Source: Legionellales bacterium (GTDB lineage: Bacteria; Pseudomonadota; Gammaproteobacteria; Berkiellales; Berkiellaceae). From it: a DNA stretch of 64,000 nt. The notes under the pieces were generated by a model. It saw only the letters and a program-made list of their open reading frames with translations, was not told where the DNA came from and did no database searches. Position numbers and translations under genes: made by a program. Shown one piece after another: positions 30,864 through 40,439 of the stretch (positions are counted from its first letter, which is position 1; every line of letters begins with the position of its first letter). Where the stretch lies: assembly GCA_002708265.1 (NCBI GenBank), contig PANA01000004.1, forward strand, positions 248,001 to 312,000, read 5' to 3'.

Positions 30864-31670
30864 TTATTGACTGCAGCCAGTCGACTGATTTTTATGAGCC
30901 ATTCTCACCATGTCCTCTACTAGAATAATGAGATTGTCGAACGATTCAACCGGCAAAAACACTTTTTTGTGAAAAGTGGAAGAATAAAGTTTTGCACTCG
31001 CACGAGTACTAATATCTGTTTTTGGTGTAAGCCTTTGTGGTTTATCGCATAATTCTATTTCTAGATCAAGCACTGCAAAATCGGCTACCGCACTGTGTCC
31101 AAAATCTTTTTGGATGAAGTTAAATCCCTTATTCCTTAGATGATAAAGATTCTTAATTGAAGGGGGAGACCACCCGATGAGCTTTCCATTTTCATATGAA
31201 AAGTAGGGCGCATCATCACACACTATTTTGTGACCACGGTGAACTAACGCTAATGCTAAAGACGTTTTACCAATACCATGACGTCCTGTTAACAGTAAGC
31301 CACTTCCATAGACATTGAGTAAGGTGCCATGTAGCACAAATCGGCTTGCTAAAAGACATCGCAGTGCATGTTCAATGTGTGAAGGCTTTTGAGGAAAAAG
31401 GGGATACAAAACGGGTCTAGATACAGGGAATGGTAGTTTTGTTTCGGACCACCACAACTGGGGTAAGCATCCGTCAACAGTATACATCTCCGAACCAAAG
31501 TAAGCGATGAGAGGATTTGTTGTGATGGTGTTGAGAACCGGCTGTCCCAGTCCTGTCGATTGAATGTTTTCGGAAGTACCACGGTCAATATCAATGTTAT
31601 AGGCTTTTAAAGCTTTTTGTAATGCTGATATTGACCAGCAAGGGGATAGTATAGGAGGATCAGTCTTCAC
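30864..31670 (-). CDS. HPr kinase/phosphorylase-like protein
   Basis: 268 residues, shorter than typical HprK (about 310). The HprK core pattern is clear: HGTLLNVYG (about 114-122), P-loop GRHGIGKT (129-136; canonical GxSGxGKS), RGHKIVCDDA (145-154), and FGHSAVADFAVLDLEIEL (190-207). The usual E-I-R-G-L-G signature reads L-R-N-K-G-F, and the C-terminal R-P-G-R-N motif is not recognisable, so full kinase and phosphorylase activity is uncertain. It starts at GTG, overlapping ptsN by 11 bp, and rapZ follows 33 bp later. Its natural substrate would be Ser49 of the nearby NPr. HprK is rare in gammaproteobacteria. Confidence 0.8.
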   Translation of the reverse strand: MKTDPPILSPCWSISALQKALKAYNIDIDRGTSENIQSTGLGQPVLNTITTNPLIAYFGSEMYTVDGCLPQLWWSETKLPFPVSRPVLYPLFPQKPSHIEHALRCLLASRFVLHGTLLNVYGSGLLLTGRHGIGKTSLALALVHRGHKIVCDDAPYFSYENGKLIGWSPPSIKNLYHLRNKGFNFIQKDFGHSAVADFAVLDLEIELCDKPQRLTPKTDISTRASAKLYSSTFHKKVFLPVESFDNLIILVEDMVRMAHKNQSTGCSQ

Positions 31671-32118
31671 TTTGCGTTATGGCAACATCAACAAGAGATT
31701 GTTGGTCGGCTGCCGCTCGTAAAGACTTGCGTACTTCTTCTTGTCGAGCTAACTCTGTGATACATTTTAAGCTCTGCAAGTGCTCACCCTTATCTTCATC
31801 AGGCAATATTAAACCAAAAAAGATATCCACAAGCTCATCATCTGGAGCATCAAAATCAATACCATTTTGAGTAGTGACAATCGCTAACATTGGAGATGTA
31901 ATAGAAGATAGCTTTGCATGGGGCATAGCCACCCCATGCCCAATAGCTGTAGAGCCAAGACGCTCACGGGCTACAAGCTCTTCTAGAATTTTATCTGAGC
32001 CAACAGAGGGACACTGTTCTCCCAGCAAGTGAGCAAGCTTATCTAATATTGTTTTGGTACTAGATACATCACTCTGCGCACTAGTGCAGCTAGGATTCAA
32101 TAAATCTTTAATGTTCAT
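31660..32118 (-). CDS. ptsN: Nitrogen-PTS EIIA component PtsN
   Basis: 152 residues from the ATG at 32118 (another in-frame ATG at 32127). Fructose-type EIIA domain: the phosphorylatable His is in GSTAIGHGVAMPHAKL, with the preceding ELVARERLGST and the LILPDEDKGEHL segment. PtsN regulates potassium transport, sigma-E and other processes according to its phosphorylation state. It starts inside the end of hpf (11-bp overlap) and ends inside the hprK-like gene. Confidence 0.95.
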   Translation of the reverse strand: MNIKDLLNPSCTSAQSDVSSTKTILDKLAHLLGEQCPSVGSDKILEELVARERLGSTAIGHGVAMPHAKLSSITSPMLAIVTTQNGIDFDAPDDELVDIFFGLILPDEDKGEHLQSLKCITELARQEEVRKSLRAAADQQSLVDVAITQSED

Positions 32119-32419
32119 CTTGACCATGAGCCCGTTTTTCAAGAATTTCTTTATGTTTAACAATCTGGCGATCAAGTTTATCAATCATCAAATCTATAGC
32201 AGCATACATATCTTGTTCATCCGCAGAGGCGTGGAGCTCACCTTGGCTCACATGAACATGTGCCTCAGCTTTGTGGTGGCCCTTATTCTCTACTGTTAAA
32301 GTCACATGAGCATTAGTGATATGAGGAAAATGCTTCTCAATTCTTTCAAACTTGCTAGTAACGTATTCTTTTAGAGCGGAGGTTACTTCAGTGTGAATAC
32401 CAGTGATATTTAATTGCAT
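32108..32419 (-). CDS. hpf: Ribosome hibernation promoting factor (short form)
   Basis: 103 residues. It has the short HPF/YfiA domain: MQLNITGIHTEVT at the start, YVTSKFERIEKHFPHI, and the DMYAAIDLMIDKLDRQIVKHKE helix. It binds the 30S subunit in stationary phase and promotes 100S dimers. It lies 12 bp after rpoN and runs into ptsN, the conserved rpoN-hpf-ptsN order. Confidence 0.95.
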   Translation of the reverse strand: MQLNITGIHTEVTSALKEYVTSKFERIEKHFPHITNAHVTLTVENKGHHKAEAHVHVSQGELHASADEQDMYAAIDLMIDKLDRQIVKHKEILEKRAHGQDEH

Positions 32420-32431
32420 CGTCCAATCTCC

Positions 32432-33754
32432 TCATTTATTGCGGCGCGCATGCGCTGCGGATATTCCCATAGATTCCCGGTATTTTGCCACAGTCCTTCG
32501 GGCAATGTGTATCCCTTTTGCTTTCAAAGCTTGGCATAGCTTTTCATCGCTCAAGGGTGAACCTTTATCTTCTGACTTAATGTTTTCTTGTATCAAAGCT
32601 TTTATTGCAACAGCGGAACAGTCTAAGCCTGACTCTGTTGCCAGTTTTGATGAAAATAGGTGTTTGACGGGAATAATGCCATGGGGGGTATGTAAGTATT
32701 TACCAATGGTGACCCGCGATATAGTGGAAGGATGAAAGCCAAGCTCATCAGCCAACGTTTGTAATATGAGAGGGCGCATCGCAATATCTCCGTTTTCAAG
32801 GTAGGACTCTTGATAGCGGACAATTAATGTAAAGACACTCATTAATGTCTGGTTACGATTTTCCAAAGACTTTAAGAACCATTTGGCTCTTTGAAGGTGG
32901 CCTTTTAAATACAATTGGTCTGAGCTGGTACTGCCGGTATTTAAAAGGTTGATGTATTCTTGTTGTAAATTGACCCGTGGGAGGTAAGACATGTTTAACT
33001 TAACCTGCCATTGCTCATTTACTTTTCGAACAAAACCATCAGGAATCACATACTGAAAATTACTATGCCCAAAAGCGGCTCCAGGTTTTGGCCTTAAGCT
33101 TTGAATACACTCAATGATCGTTTGAGCATTTTCTTCAGATGTATGTAGTTTTGAAGCAAGTCCAGGCACGCCTTTTTTGGCGATGACGGCAAGGGAGTTT
33201 GTGATTGCTTTATCAAGAAACAATTTTAATGGGTGCTCAGCATAATACTCATCTGCCTGAATCGTTAAGCACTCTTCCAAGCTTGTTGAACCAGCACCTA
33301 AAGGATCGAAGTGCTGAATCCTATGTAAAACAGCAGAGGCTTCTTCAATGTCTATCCCCTCTGGTAAAACGTTTTCAAGAGAATCGGATAAGTACCCATC
33401 TTCATTGATAGCATCGATTAAAACATTGGCAATGAGTTCATCTTGCTCGGTAAAGGGAGATGTATTGACTTGCCATCGTAAATGATCTTGTAGCGTAGAT
33501 TGCTCAGCAGTTTCCCATGGGATGTCTGTTTCAGATGACTTGCTTGACGATAAGGGTTGAGGAACAGAATCTTCAAACGAAACATCGTCGTCTAAGCGGC
33601 TTTCATCTAACTCCAATAAGGGGTTTTGCTCACATTCTAAAAGAATTTCCTGACGTAATTCAAAGCAGGTCAGTTGAAGCAAATGTATCGCTTGTTGTAG
33701 CTGCGGACTAAGCTTTAAGCTTTGCTGTAAATCAAGTGAAAGACCTGGCTTCAT
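32432..33754 (-). CDS. rpoN: RNA polymerase sigma-54 factor
   Basis: 440 residues. Region I (MKPGLSLDLQQSLKLSPQLQQAIHLLQL) is the enhancer-responsive segment. An acidic region II is short (about 55-85), which accounts for most of the difference from the 477 residues of E. coli. The core-binding domain, the SRVTIGKYLHTPHGIIPVKHLFS helix-turn-helix region and the RpoN box ARRTVAKYRE near the C-terminus are intact, so -24/-12 promoter recognition should be normal. Confidence 0.96.
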   Translation of the reverse strand: MKPGLSLDLQQSLKLSPQLQQAIHLLQLTCFELRQEILLECEQNPLLELDESRLDDDVSFEDSVPQPLSSSKSSETDIPWETAEQSTLQDHLRWQVNTSPFTEQDELIANVLIDAINEDGYLSDSLENVLPEGIDIEEASAVLHRIQHFDPLGAGSTSLEECLTIQADEYYAEHPLKLFLDKAITNSLAVIAKKGVPGLASKLHTSEENAQTIIECIQSLRPKPGAAFGHSNFQYVIPDGFVRKVNEQWQVKLNMSYLPRVNLQQEYINLLNTGSTSSDQLYLKGHLQRAKWFLKSLENRNQTLMSVFTLIVRYQESYLENGDIAMRPLILQTLADELGFHPSTISRVTIGKYLHTPHGIIPVKHLFSSKLATESGLDCSAVAIKALIQENIKSEDKGSPLSDEKLCQALKAKGIHIARRTVAKYRESMGISAAHARRNK

Positions 33755-33790
33755 ACATCACCTAAGAATCGTCTTCCAACCAGTATAGCA

Positions 33791-34516
33791 CTAAAGCTCA
33801 AATTGCTCGCCTAGATAAACTTCACGTACTTTCTGGTTTTGTAAAACCTGCTCAGAAGTACCAGAGGCAATAACACTCCCAGCATTCATAATATAGGCCT
33901 TTCCGCAAATATCTAAAGTTTCACGAACATTATGATCGGTAATTAGAATGCCGATGCCCCGCTTTGTTAATAGCTGTATCTGTTTTTTAATATCAGAAAC
34001 TGAAAGGGGATCCACGCCAGCAAAAGGCTCATCCAATAGAATAAATTTAGGTTCTCTGGCCAGCGCTCTCGCAATTTCTAACCTTCTTCTTTCTCCTCCT
34101 GATAAGCTAGCAGCAGTCGCTTCAGATAAGTGGGATATATGAAACTCTTCTAGTAATTCATCCAATCGATTTTTACGTTCTTCTAGAGATAAGTCAGGGC
34201 GAGTCTCTAAAATGGCCATCACATTATCAGCAACAGACAAACGCCTGAAAACACTTGCTTCTTGTGGAAGATATCCGATCCCCATTAAGGCTCGCTCATG
34301 TAAAGGGCAGCCAGTAATGTCTTTTCCATCAAGCTTAACTGTGCCTCGGTCCGGCCATATCAATCCAGCAATCATATAGAATGAGGTCGTTTTACCAGCC
34401 CCGTTTGGACCCAGTAGACCTACTATTTCACCAGATGCAATTTCAATACAAACATCTTTTACAACGGTTCGACCCTTGTAAGTTTTTTGCAGCTTTTGGG
34501 CAGATAAATGATGCAT
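33791..34516 (-). CDS. lptB: LPS export ABC transporter ATPase LptB
   Basis: 241 residues. Walker [10 protein letters not shown] (about 35-43), signature [15 protein letters not shown], Walker [15 protein letters not shown] and the His switch in [10 protein letters not shown]. LptB powers extraction of LPS by LptFG. It lies 4 bp after lptA and 36 bp before rpoN. Confidence 0.97.
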   Translation of the reverse strand: MHHLSAQKLQKTYKGRTVVKDVCIEIASGEIVGLLGPNGAGKTTSFYMIAGLIWPDRGTVKLDGKDITGCPLHERALMGIGYLPQEASVFRRLSVADNVMAILETRPDLSLEERKNRLDELLEEFHISHLSEATAASLSGGERRRLEIARALAREPKFILLDEPFAGVDPLSVSDIKKQIQLLTKRGIGILITDHNVRETLDICGKAYIMNAGSVIASGTSEQVLQNQKVREVYLGEQFEL

Positions 34517-34520
34517 GGTA

Positions 34521-35051
34521 TTACCTTGGTTGTATTACTATCATGGTGCGATTTTTCTTATTTGACTCGACTTGAGAATCCAGTGTTTTAGTGCTCACAG
34601 TTTTTTCCTCAATATCGTATAGTAGGTGGGGACCATTGAAGTGATCTTTACCTAAGTTCAGTTCAGCTTGCCCCTCTAATAGCACTTGATTCTTTTCAGG
34701 AAAAAAATGAATCATGCTGGCATGACCGAAGATTTCCTCATAATTGTCAACGCTCCCTTCATAGCGAGCAGGGTATCCAGAAGCGGTTAGGGTATCAACA
34801 TCACCATGGTGGTTTCTAAACACCGTAAGCTTTTCACTATCAATACGCCTTTGTCCTTGCTTCATTGTGACATTGCCCCAGTGGGTAGCAATGCCTGCAT
34901 CAGCATCCACCTCAGCGGCATCCGAAAGGACTTCAATAGGTAGAGTGTTTGGGCTGGCGCCAATCACTGATGAAAAAAATAGTATCCCAGCCACGCTACA
35001 TAGCTTTAGGGTTGAGGTACTCTGTCTTGACTTTATCCATAAACTCAACAT
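34521..35051 (-). CDS. lptA: LPS transport periplasmic protein LptA
   Basis: 176 residues with an N-terminal signal peptide (hydrophobic core about 17-31, cleavage near ASP-Asn). The OstA-type beta-jellyroll begins at [25 protein letters not shown]. The segments [13 protein letters not shown] and [23 protein letters not shown] are typical. LptA bridges LptC and LptD across the periplasm. The first usable ATG is 56 bp inside lptC, an unusually long overlap; a GTG in the signal sequence is a poorer alternative. Confidence 0.9.
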   Translation of the reverse strand: MLSLWIKSRQSTSTLKLCSVAGILFFSSVIGASPNTLPIEVLSDAAEVDADAGIATHWGNVTMKQGQRRIDSEKLTVFRNHHGDVDTLTASGYPARYEGSVDNYEEIFGHASMIHFFPEKNQVLLEGQAELNLGKDHFNGPHLLYDIEEKTVSTKTLDSQVESNKKNRTMIVIQPR

Positions 35052-35583
35052 AACCGGTTTCCAAGTGTGCTTTTAAGCCTACCGCGCTGATTTTTGTATT
35101 GTCTGGGCCTAATACCAATACAGGTAAATCAGTTTTGGCGTAATCAGGATAAATTGTAAGTGCATCTGTTAACATCTTCCAGTCTGGTGCTAACTGAATA
35201 TTGCCAGCATGAGCGACCCGTACCTCATCTTCAAGCAGAACGTATTCCATTTTTTCAGATAGACTTGGATGATATCCACGGCCAGTCTTTGAAGTAATTT
35301 GCCATTTGCTACCATCTTTTCTGAACACATCCAGTTTCAAGTCTTTCATTTCTGTAGACTGGCTTTTTAGGACGTGCTCCCACTCACGCATGTGAAGAAC
35401 TTCTCGGATTGTTCCGTCAGGATTAAAACGCATGGCTTTTGCATTTGTCATATAGGCATCGACTAAAGGAGGGGGCTTGTTCTCAGGCGTATAAAAAGGG
35501 TTCTGTGGGTTAATTGCAATAAAAAGACCTGCTCCGATGAGACACCACAAAGTAATGGGTTTTAACCAGCTACGGATTTTCAC
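34996..35583 (-). CDS. lptC: LPS export protein LptC
   Basis: 195 residues. One N-terminal membrane helix (about 10-25) and a periplasmic jellyroll typical of LptC (YMTNAKAMRFNPDGTIREVLHM, VFRKDGSKWQITSKTGRGYHP). It receives LPS from LptB2FG and passes it to LptA. The start is GTG sharing its first G with the kdsD stop codon, so the two are translationally coupled. kdsC, normally between kdsD and lptC, is missing. Confidence 0.92.
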   Translation of the reverse strand: MKIRSWLKPITLWCLIGAGLFIAINPQNPFYTPENKPPPLVDAYMTNAKAMRFNPDGTIREVLHMREWEHVLKSQSTEMKDLKLDVFRKDGSKWQITSKTGRGYHPSLSEKMEYVLLEDEVRVAHAGNIQLAPDWKMLTDALTIYPDYAKTDLPVLVLGPDNTKISAVGLKAHLETGYVEFMDKVKTEYLNPKAM

Positions 35584-36581
35584 TAGATAATTCCTGTTCT
35601 CATCACATCACGAATATTAAAGGCCCCGACTAACTTGCCATTTTCGTCAGTGACTAAAAATCCATTTATTTCTTCTTCATTCATTTTAGCAACAGCTGTT
35701 GTAAGTAAAACATCAGGTGAAATAGTCCTTGGGTTTTTAGTCATGGCGAGCTCAAAAGGGGTTGAGTCAAGTGGCAGCTTTTTATCGACTGCACGACGCA
35801 AGTCACCATCAGTGAAGACACCTATTAATTGCTCATCTTTTATCACGGCAGCCATACCAAGCGCTTTGCGAGATATTTCATATAAGCCAGAAGCAATGCT
35901 ATCCCTGCCTTGAACAATTGGAAGCGCTGAATTGTGATGCATAACATCTTTGACACGTAATGTTAATCGTTTTCCTAGTCTTCCTGCTGGATGGCTAGCG
36001 GCAAAATCATTTGTTGAAAAGCCTTTTTGCTGAGAAACAGTGATGGCTAAAGCGTCTCCTAATGCCAAAGTAGCAGTAGTGCTAGAGGTGGGCGCTAATC
36101 CTAAATGACAGGCTTCGTTTTCAACTTTGACACACAGATGGCAGTCTGCCATGCGCGCAAGAGACGATTTAGGCTCGCCGGTAATAGCAATGATGGGGCC
36201 ATTAAGTTGTCTGAAAGCAGGAAGTAATGCCAATACCTCAGCACTTTGTCCAGAATATGAAATTGCAATAACCAACTCTGAGGAAGTTATCATCCCAAGA
36301 TCCCCGTGAAGGGCTTCAGCGGCATGAACAAAAAAGGATGGGGTTCCCGTAGATGCAAATGTGGCCGCAATCTTTTGTCCAATGTGACCCGATTTGCCTA
36401 TCCCGGTAATAACAACATGTCCCTTGCAGGCATTAATTAGATCGCAAGCTCTGTCAAAATCAGGGCCCAGACAGTTCGCCAGGTAGTCTAGCGCTCGCGC
36501 TTCTTGGGTTAAGACTGAGCGACCGATATCCCTAGCCTGAGTGGCAATGGGAGATTCTGTTTGGCTTACAACTTCGGTCAT
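35583..36581 (-). CDS. kdsD: D-arabinose 5-phosphate isomerase
   Basis: 332 residues. An N-terminal SIS domain (ITGIGKSGHIGQKIAATFASTG, ISYSGQSAEVLALL, catalytic His in HAAEALHGDLGMI) and two C-terminal CBS domains (about 205-325). It converts ribulose-5-phosphate to arabinose-5-phosphate for KDO synthesis. The ATG at 36581 has GGAG 8 bp upstream; a GTG three codons earlier is less likely. Confidence 0.95.
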   Translation of the reverse strand: MTEVVSQTESPIATQARDIGRSVLTQEARALDYLANCLGPDFDRACDLINACKGHVVITGIGKSGHIGQKIAATFASTGTPSFFVHAAEALHGDLGMITSSELVIAISYSGQSAEVLALLPAFRQLNGPIIAITGEPKSSLARMADCHLCVKVENEACHLGLAPTSSTTATLALGDALAITVSQQKGFSTNDFAASHPAGRLGKRLTLRVKDVMHHNSALPIVQGRDSIASGLYEISRKALGMAAVIKDEQLIGVFTDGDLRRAVDKKLPLDSTPFELAMTKNPRTISPDVLLTTAVAKMNEEEINGFLVTDENGKLVGAFNIRDVMRTGII

Positions 36582-36627
36582 CAGTATCACTCCATTTCAA
36601 CTAAACCATAGTATACCTGCTCGGGCT

Positions 36628-37578
36628 TCAGGTGAGAATGAATATTAGGTAAGACACAAAAAAGAAAAGTAAACAGCTTCCCTCCAAGCGAGAGATAACG
36701 CCATGTTTATGTCGGGCGTATGATGAAAACATCAATATAAAAGTCAGCCCTAACATGATGGGGATATCCCGTGTGAATAGGGTAGATGATAAAGTTTGAT
36801 GACTTAAGAAAGAAGGGGGAACCAGTACTAGGGTAAGATTAAAGATGTTTGAACCGACAACATTTCCAATGACCATGGCATCTTCTTTTCTGTACATTGC
36901 AGCGATTGAAGCGGCGAGCTCAGGAAGGCTTGTTCCTATCGCAACCATGCTAAGCCCAATCACAAAGTCACTGACTCCTACACCACGAGCAATATTAGTG
37001 GCGCCTAAGACAAAGTAGTCCGCACTAACAGGGAGAACAATTAGTCCAAAAATAAGCCATATTGCTGCATACCTTGGGTTGATCACTGGAGGCAAATCGT
37101 TGGTCTGAATTAACGGTTGCTGTGAGAGTCCTCTTCTAGAAAGCAAATATAAAAAAAGCAAATACCCTAGTGTCATCAGTGAAAAAATAACACCGCTTAA
37201 AGTTGATAAAGAAAAAAGATACAAAGTTAGACAGGCTGTAATGTTCAAAATAATTAGAGCAGGGAGCTGTTCAAAAATAAGCGCTTTATCGACTAACACG
37301 GGCCGTATAAGGGCACAGGCCCCCACAATTAGAGCAATATTCGCAATATTCGATCCAACAGCGGAACCGACAGCTAAGCCAGCATTGTCATGTAAACTTG
37401 CCATCAGTGTGACAACAAATTCAGGAGAAGATGTCCCCAATGAAATCACAGTGAGTCCCACAAGCAAAGTTGAAACACCAAAATAGCGTGCTAGGCTGGA
37501 TGCGCCCGCGACTAATCGATCTGCGCTTATAATTATAGCGACCAGACCAATTACAACTTGCAAAACAGAATAAATCAT
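36628..37578 (-). CDS. yrbG: Calcium/sodium exchanger YrbG
   Basis: 316 residues with about ten membrane helices in two inverted halves. Each half has a CaCA alpha-repeat: VGLTVISLGTSSPEFVVT and IGLSMVAIGTSLPELAAS, with the conserved Glu in S-P-E/L-P-E. It exchanges Ca2+ for Na+ or H+ across the inner membrane. The ATG at 37578 gives the family N-terminus; a GTG at 37614 would add 12 residues. It lies between kdsD and the divergent mla operon, as in E. coli. Confidence 0.93.
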   Translation of the reverse strand: MIYSVLQVVIGLVAIIISADRLVAGASSLARYFGVSTLLVGLTVISLGTSSPEFVVTLMASLHDNAGLAVGSAVGSNIANIALIVGACALIRPVLVDKALIFEQLPALIILNITACLTLYLFSLSTLSGVIFSLMTLGYLLFLYLLSRRGLSQQPLIQTNDLPPVINPRYAAIWLIFGLIVLPVSADYFVLGATNIARGVGVSDFVIGLSMVAIGTSLPELAASIAAMYRKEDAMVIGNVVGSNIFNLTLVLVPPSFLSHQTLSSTLFTRDIPIMLGLTFILMFSSYARHKHGVISRLEGSCLLFFFVSYLIFILT

Positions 37579-37677
37579 TAAAATATACAACCTTACGCTC
37601 ACATGATTTTTCACATCAGCTATGCTGATATGATATATCTAAGAATATCATGCCTTACTATAGATGGAATCTGTTGA

Positions 37678-38502
37678 ATGAGTGCCGATTCAGAAAATCT
37701 CATCGAGATTAAAAATGTTCACTTTAAGCGAGGAAGCCGAGTGATCTTCGATGGGGTAGATATTAATATCCCAAAAGGGAAGGTGACAGCCATTATGGGG
37801 CCTTCCGGGACAGGGAAAACGACCTTACTAAGGTTAATTGGTGCCCAGTTGGAACCCGATCAAGGCCATGTATTTGTTGATAATGCCGACATACATAGTT
37901 TAAGCCGTGATGCACTGTATCATTTGCGCCGGCGAATGGGTATGCTGTTTCAAAGCGGAGCGCTCTTTACAGATATGTCAGTTTTCGACAATGTTGCTTT
38001 CCCTATTCGAGAACATACCGATCTACCTGAAGAGATGATCCATGATATTGTTTTAATGAAACTTCAAGCAGTTGGTTTGCGTGGAGCGGCACAGCTACAT
38101 CCCAGTCAGCTGTCTGGGGGGATGTCTAGGCGAGTCGCTTTAGCAAGAGCTATTGCGTTAGATCCTGAGCTTATTATGTATGATGAACCCTTTGCGGGAC
38201 AGGATCCAATATCAATGGCGGTGCTAGTTCAGTTGGTTAGACTTTTGAACGATGCATTGGGTTTGACCTCTGTCATTGTTTCACACGATGTTCAAGAAAC
38301 AATCGGTATAGCGGATTACGCTTATGTGATTGCGGAAGGAAAAGTCATTGGTCACGGTAGTCCTGAAACGCTTGCTAACCACAAATCTGATTGGGTGCAG
38401 CAGTTTATTCAGGGGCTTCCCGATGGGCCAGTTCCTTTTCATTACCCTGCTGGAGATTATAAAATGGCGCTCTTAGGGAGTGAGGCGCAAAATGGTTCGT
38501 GA
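37678..38502 (+). CDS. mlaF: Phospholipid transport ATPase MlaF
   Basis: 274 residues. Walker [10 protein letters not shown], signature [15 protein letters not shown], Walker [14 protein letters not shown] and switch His in VSHDV. It is the ATPase of the MlaFEDB complex, which moves phospholipids between the inner membrane and MlaC to keep outer-membrane asymmetry. First gene of mlaFEDCB; divergent from yrbG over 99 bp. Confidence 0.97.
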   Translation: MSADSENLIEIKNVHFKRGSRVIFDGVDINIPKGKVTAIMGPSGTGKTTLLRLIGAQLEPDQGHVFVDNADIHSLSRDALYHLRRRMGMLFQSGALFTDMSVFDNVAFPIREHTDLPEEMIHDIVLMKLQAVGLRGAAQLHPSQLSGGMSRRVALARAIALDPELIMYDEPFAGQDPISMAVLVQLVRLLNDALGLTSVIVSHDVQETIGIADYAYVIAEGKVIGHGSPETLANHKSDWVQQFIQGLPDGPVPFHYPAGDYKMALLGSEAQNGS

Positions 38503-39277
38503 AATTCGCCATTTAGGTCGTCAAGGACTTTCTATATTAGAAACGACCGGAAGCACCGGTATGTTTTTATTTCAGTCTCTATTCGGTTGGCCACGTTGGC
38601 CAATGAGTTTTGTCTCATTAATCCAGCAGTTGTACTCTGTTGGGGTCCTTTCATTAGTTATCATTGTCGTTTCAGCTTTGTTCATAGGAATGGTGCTTGG
38701 ATTACAGGGCTACACCATTCTCGTTAAATTTGGTGCTGAGCAAGCATTAGGGCAGTTAGTTGCTCTATCCTTAGTAAGGGAATTGGGTCCAGTCGTTGCT
38801 GCGCTGTTATTTGCCGGAAGAGCTGGTTCAGCTTTAACAGCTGAAATTGGTTTAATGAAAACGACTGAACAATTATCCAGCATGGAGATGATGGGAGTTG
38901 ATCCTTTAAGACGAGTCATCGCTCCACGTTTCTGGGCAGGGCAGATTTCTATGCCATTATTGGCTCTCGTATTTAGTGCTGTCGCTATTTACGGTGGCTA
39001 TATGGTTGGAGTTTCATGGCTGGGGGTGGATGATGGTGCTTTTTGGGCCAATATGCAATCAGCAGTTGATTTTTATGAAGATGTTTTAAACGGTGTGATC
39101 AAAAGTGTTGTTTTTGGTACGGTAACGACTTGGATAGCTGTTTACCAAGGCTATTCATGCTTGCCCACATCTGAAGGAATAGGGCGAGCAACAACTCGTA
39201 CAGTGGTTTACTCGTCTTTAGCTATTTTAGGTCTTGATTTCTTTTTAACAGCGGTGATGTTCGGAGGTCTGCAGTAA
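38492..39277 (+). CDS. mlaE: Phospholipid transport permease MlaE
   Basis: 261 residues with about five to six membrane helices. MlaE/YrbE signatures are [30 protein letters not shown] and [14 protein letters not shown]. The ATG at 38492 follows GAGG by 6 bp and overlaps mlaF by 11 bp; a GTG at 38480 is a weaker choice. MlaE forms the membrane core of the transporter. Confidence 0.96.
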   Translation: MVREIRHLGRQGLSILETTGSTGMFLFQSLFGWPRWPMSFVSLIQQLYSVGVLSLVIIVVSALFIGMVLGLQGYTILVKFGAEQALGQLVALSLVRELGPVVAALLFAGRAGSALTAEIGLMKTTEQLSSMEMMGVDPLRRVIAPRFWAGQISMPLLALVFSAVAIYGGYMVGVSWLGVDDGAFWANMQSAVDFYEDVLNGVIKSVVFGTVTTWIAVYQGYSCLPTSEGIGRATTRTVVYSSLAILGLDFFLTAVMFGGLQ

Positions 39278-39744
39278 TGCACAAGCGTACTGTTGAATTA
39301 GCGGTAGGGTTCTTGATGTTAATTGCAGGGGCATCTCTGTTAATGTTGGCAATTCAAGTAAGTGGATTAACAGATTTTTTCAACTCAGATGATGGCTATC
39401 TCGTCACAGCTGATTTTGACAATATTGGCGGACTAAAAGTTCGCTCAAGAGTAACATTAGCAGGTGTGCCAGTTGGACGTGTTATTAGTATTGACCTAGA
39501 TAATGATGAATATCTTGCAAGAGTCACTATGGTCATAGACAGTTCAGTGAAAAACATCCCTGAGGATTCACAAGCGAGTATTCTTACAGCGGGTTTGTTG
39601 GGGGATAATTATGTTGGGTTATCGCCTGGTTTTAGCGAAAACTACCTAAATAGTGGCAGTCATATAGATGCCGGTAATACGATATCAGCAGTGATATTAG
39701 AAGAGTTAATATCACGTTTCTTAGCAGGTCAAGCGAGTCAGTAA
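39277..39744 (+). CDS. mlaD: MCE-domain phospholipid transport protein MlaD
   Basis: 155 residues. One N-terminal membrane helix (about 8-28) and one MCE domain with VTADFDNIGGLKVRSRVTLAGVPVG and SILTAGLLGDNYVGLSPG. Family members form a hexameric ring with a hydrophobic pore. Start and stop codons overlap both neighbours by one base. Confidence 0.96.
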   Translation: MHKRTVELAVGFLMLIAGASLLMLAIQVSGLTDFFNSDDGYLVTADFDNIGGLKVRSRVTLAGVPVGRVISIDLDNDEYLARVTMVIDSSVKNIPEDSQASILTAGLLGDNYVGLSPGFSENYLNSGSHIDAGNTISAVILEELISRFLAGQASQ

Positions 39745-40439
39745 TGTTTAAAAAATACTTGAGTACAGTTTTAATAGCGCTTTCACTCACAATATCTTTT
39801 AGTTCGATTCAGGCGCATGAAACAAGCGATCCTCTAGTCGTTTTGGAGGGGGCTACAACTGAAATTATTAAACAGGTCAAGGCTAAGCAGCCAGCGATAG
39901 ATAGAAACCCAGACTTAATTCTGGAGTTAATTGAAGAGATCGTTTTTCCTCATGTTGATTTTGATTATATGTCTCGTTGGGTTATTGGCAGAAGTATGTG
40001 GAAAAAAGCTTCCGACAAAGATCGTTTAGCGTTTAGAGATGAGTTTAAGGTTTTATTGCTTAGAACTTACGCGAATGTTGTAAGAGAATACGCTAATGAA
40101 AAAATTGTTTATTATCCTATCCGAGCGGATTATGACGATAAAAAGCGGATCCAAATAAGCTCAAGCATTACTCAGACAAACCGCGATCCAATAGATGTAG
40201 TATATCGATTAGTCCTTTCTTCTGATGGTGAGTGGAAGCTATATGACATAGTCATTGAAGGAGTAAGTTTGTTGAAAGGCTTTCAATCACAGTTTTATGA
40301 CACATTAAGGCAGTCAGGTTTGGCAGGATTGGTTATTGAGGTTCGGCAACATAATCTTGATGATAAAATGAAAAGAGAAGCGGATTTGAAGGCTAAGCAA
40401 AAGGAAGTGAAAAAAGGTGACGCGGATGTCGGAGCTTAG
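39744..40439 (+). CDS. mlaC: Periplasmic phospholipid carrier MlaC
   Basis: 231 residues. A signal peptide (cleavage after IQA, about residue 27) and the Ttg2D/MlaC fold with FPHVDFDYMSRWVIG and the KLYDIVIEGVSLLKGFQSQF segment. It carries a phospholipid between MlaA and MlaD. A charged Lys-rich tail ends the protein; the end of the gene contains the mlaB start. Confidence 0.96.
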   Translation: MFKKYLSTVLIALSLTISFSSIQAHETSDPLVVLEGATTEIIKQVKAKQPAIDRNPDLILELIEEIVFPHVDFDYMSRWVIGRSMWKKASDKDRLAFRDEFKVLLLRTYANVVREYANEKIVYYPIRADYDDKKRIQISSSITQTNRDPIDVVYRLVLSSDGEWKLYDIVIEGVSLLKGFQSQFYDTLRQSGLAGLVIEVRQHNLDDKMKREADLKAKQKEVKKGDADVGA

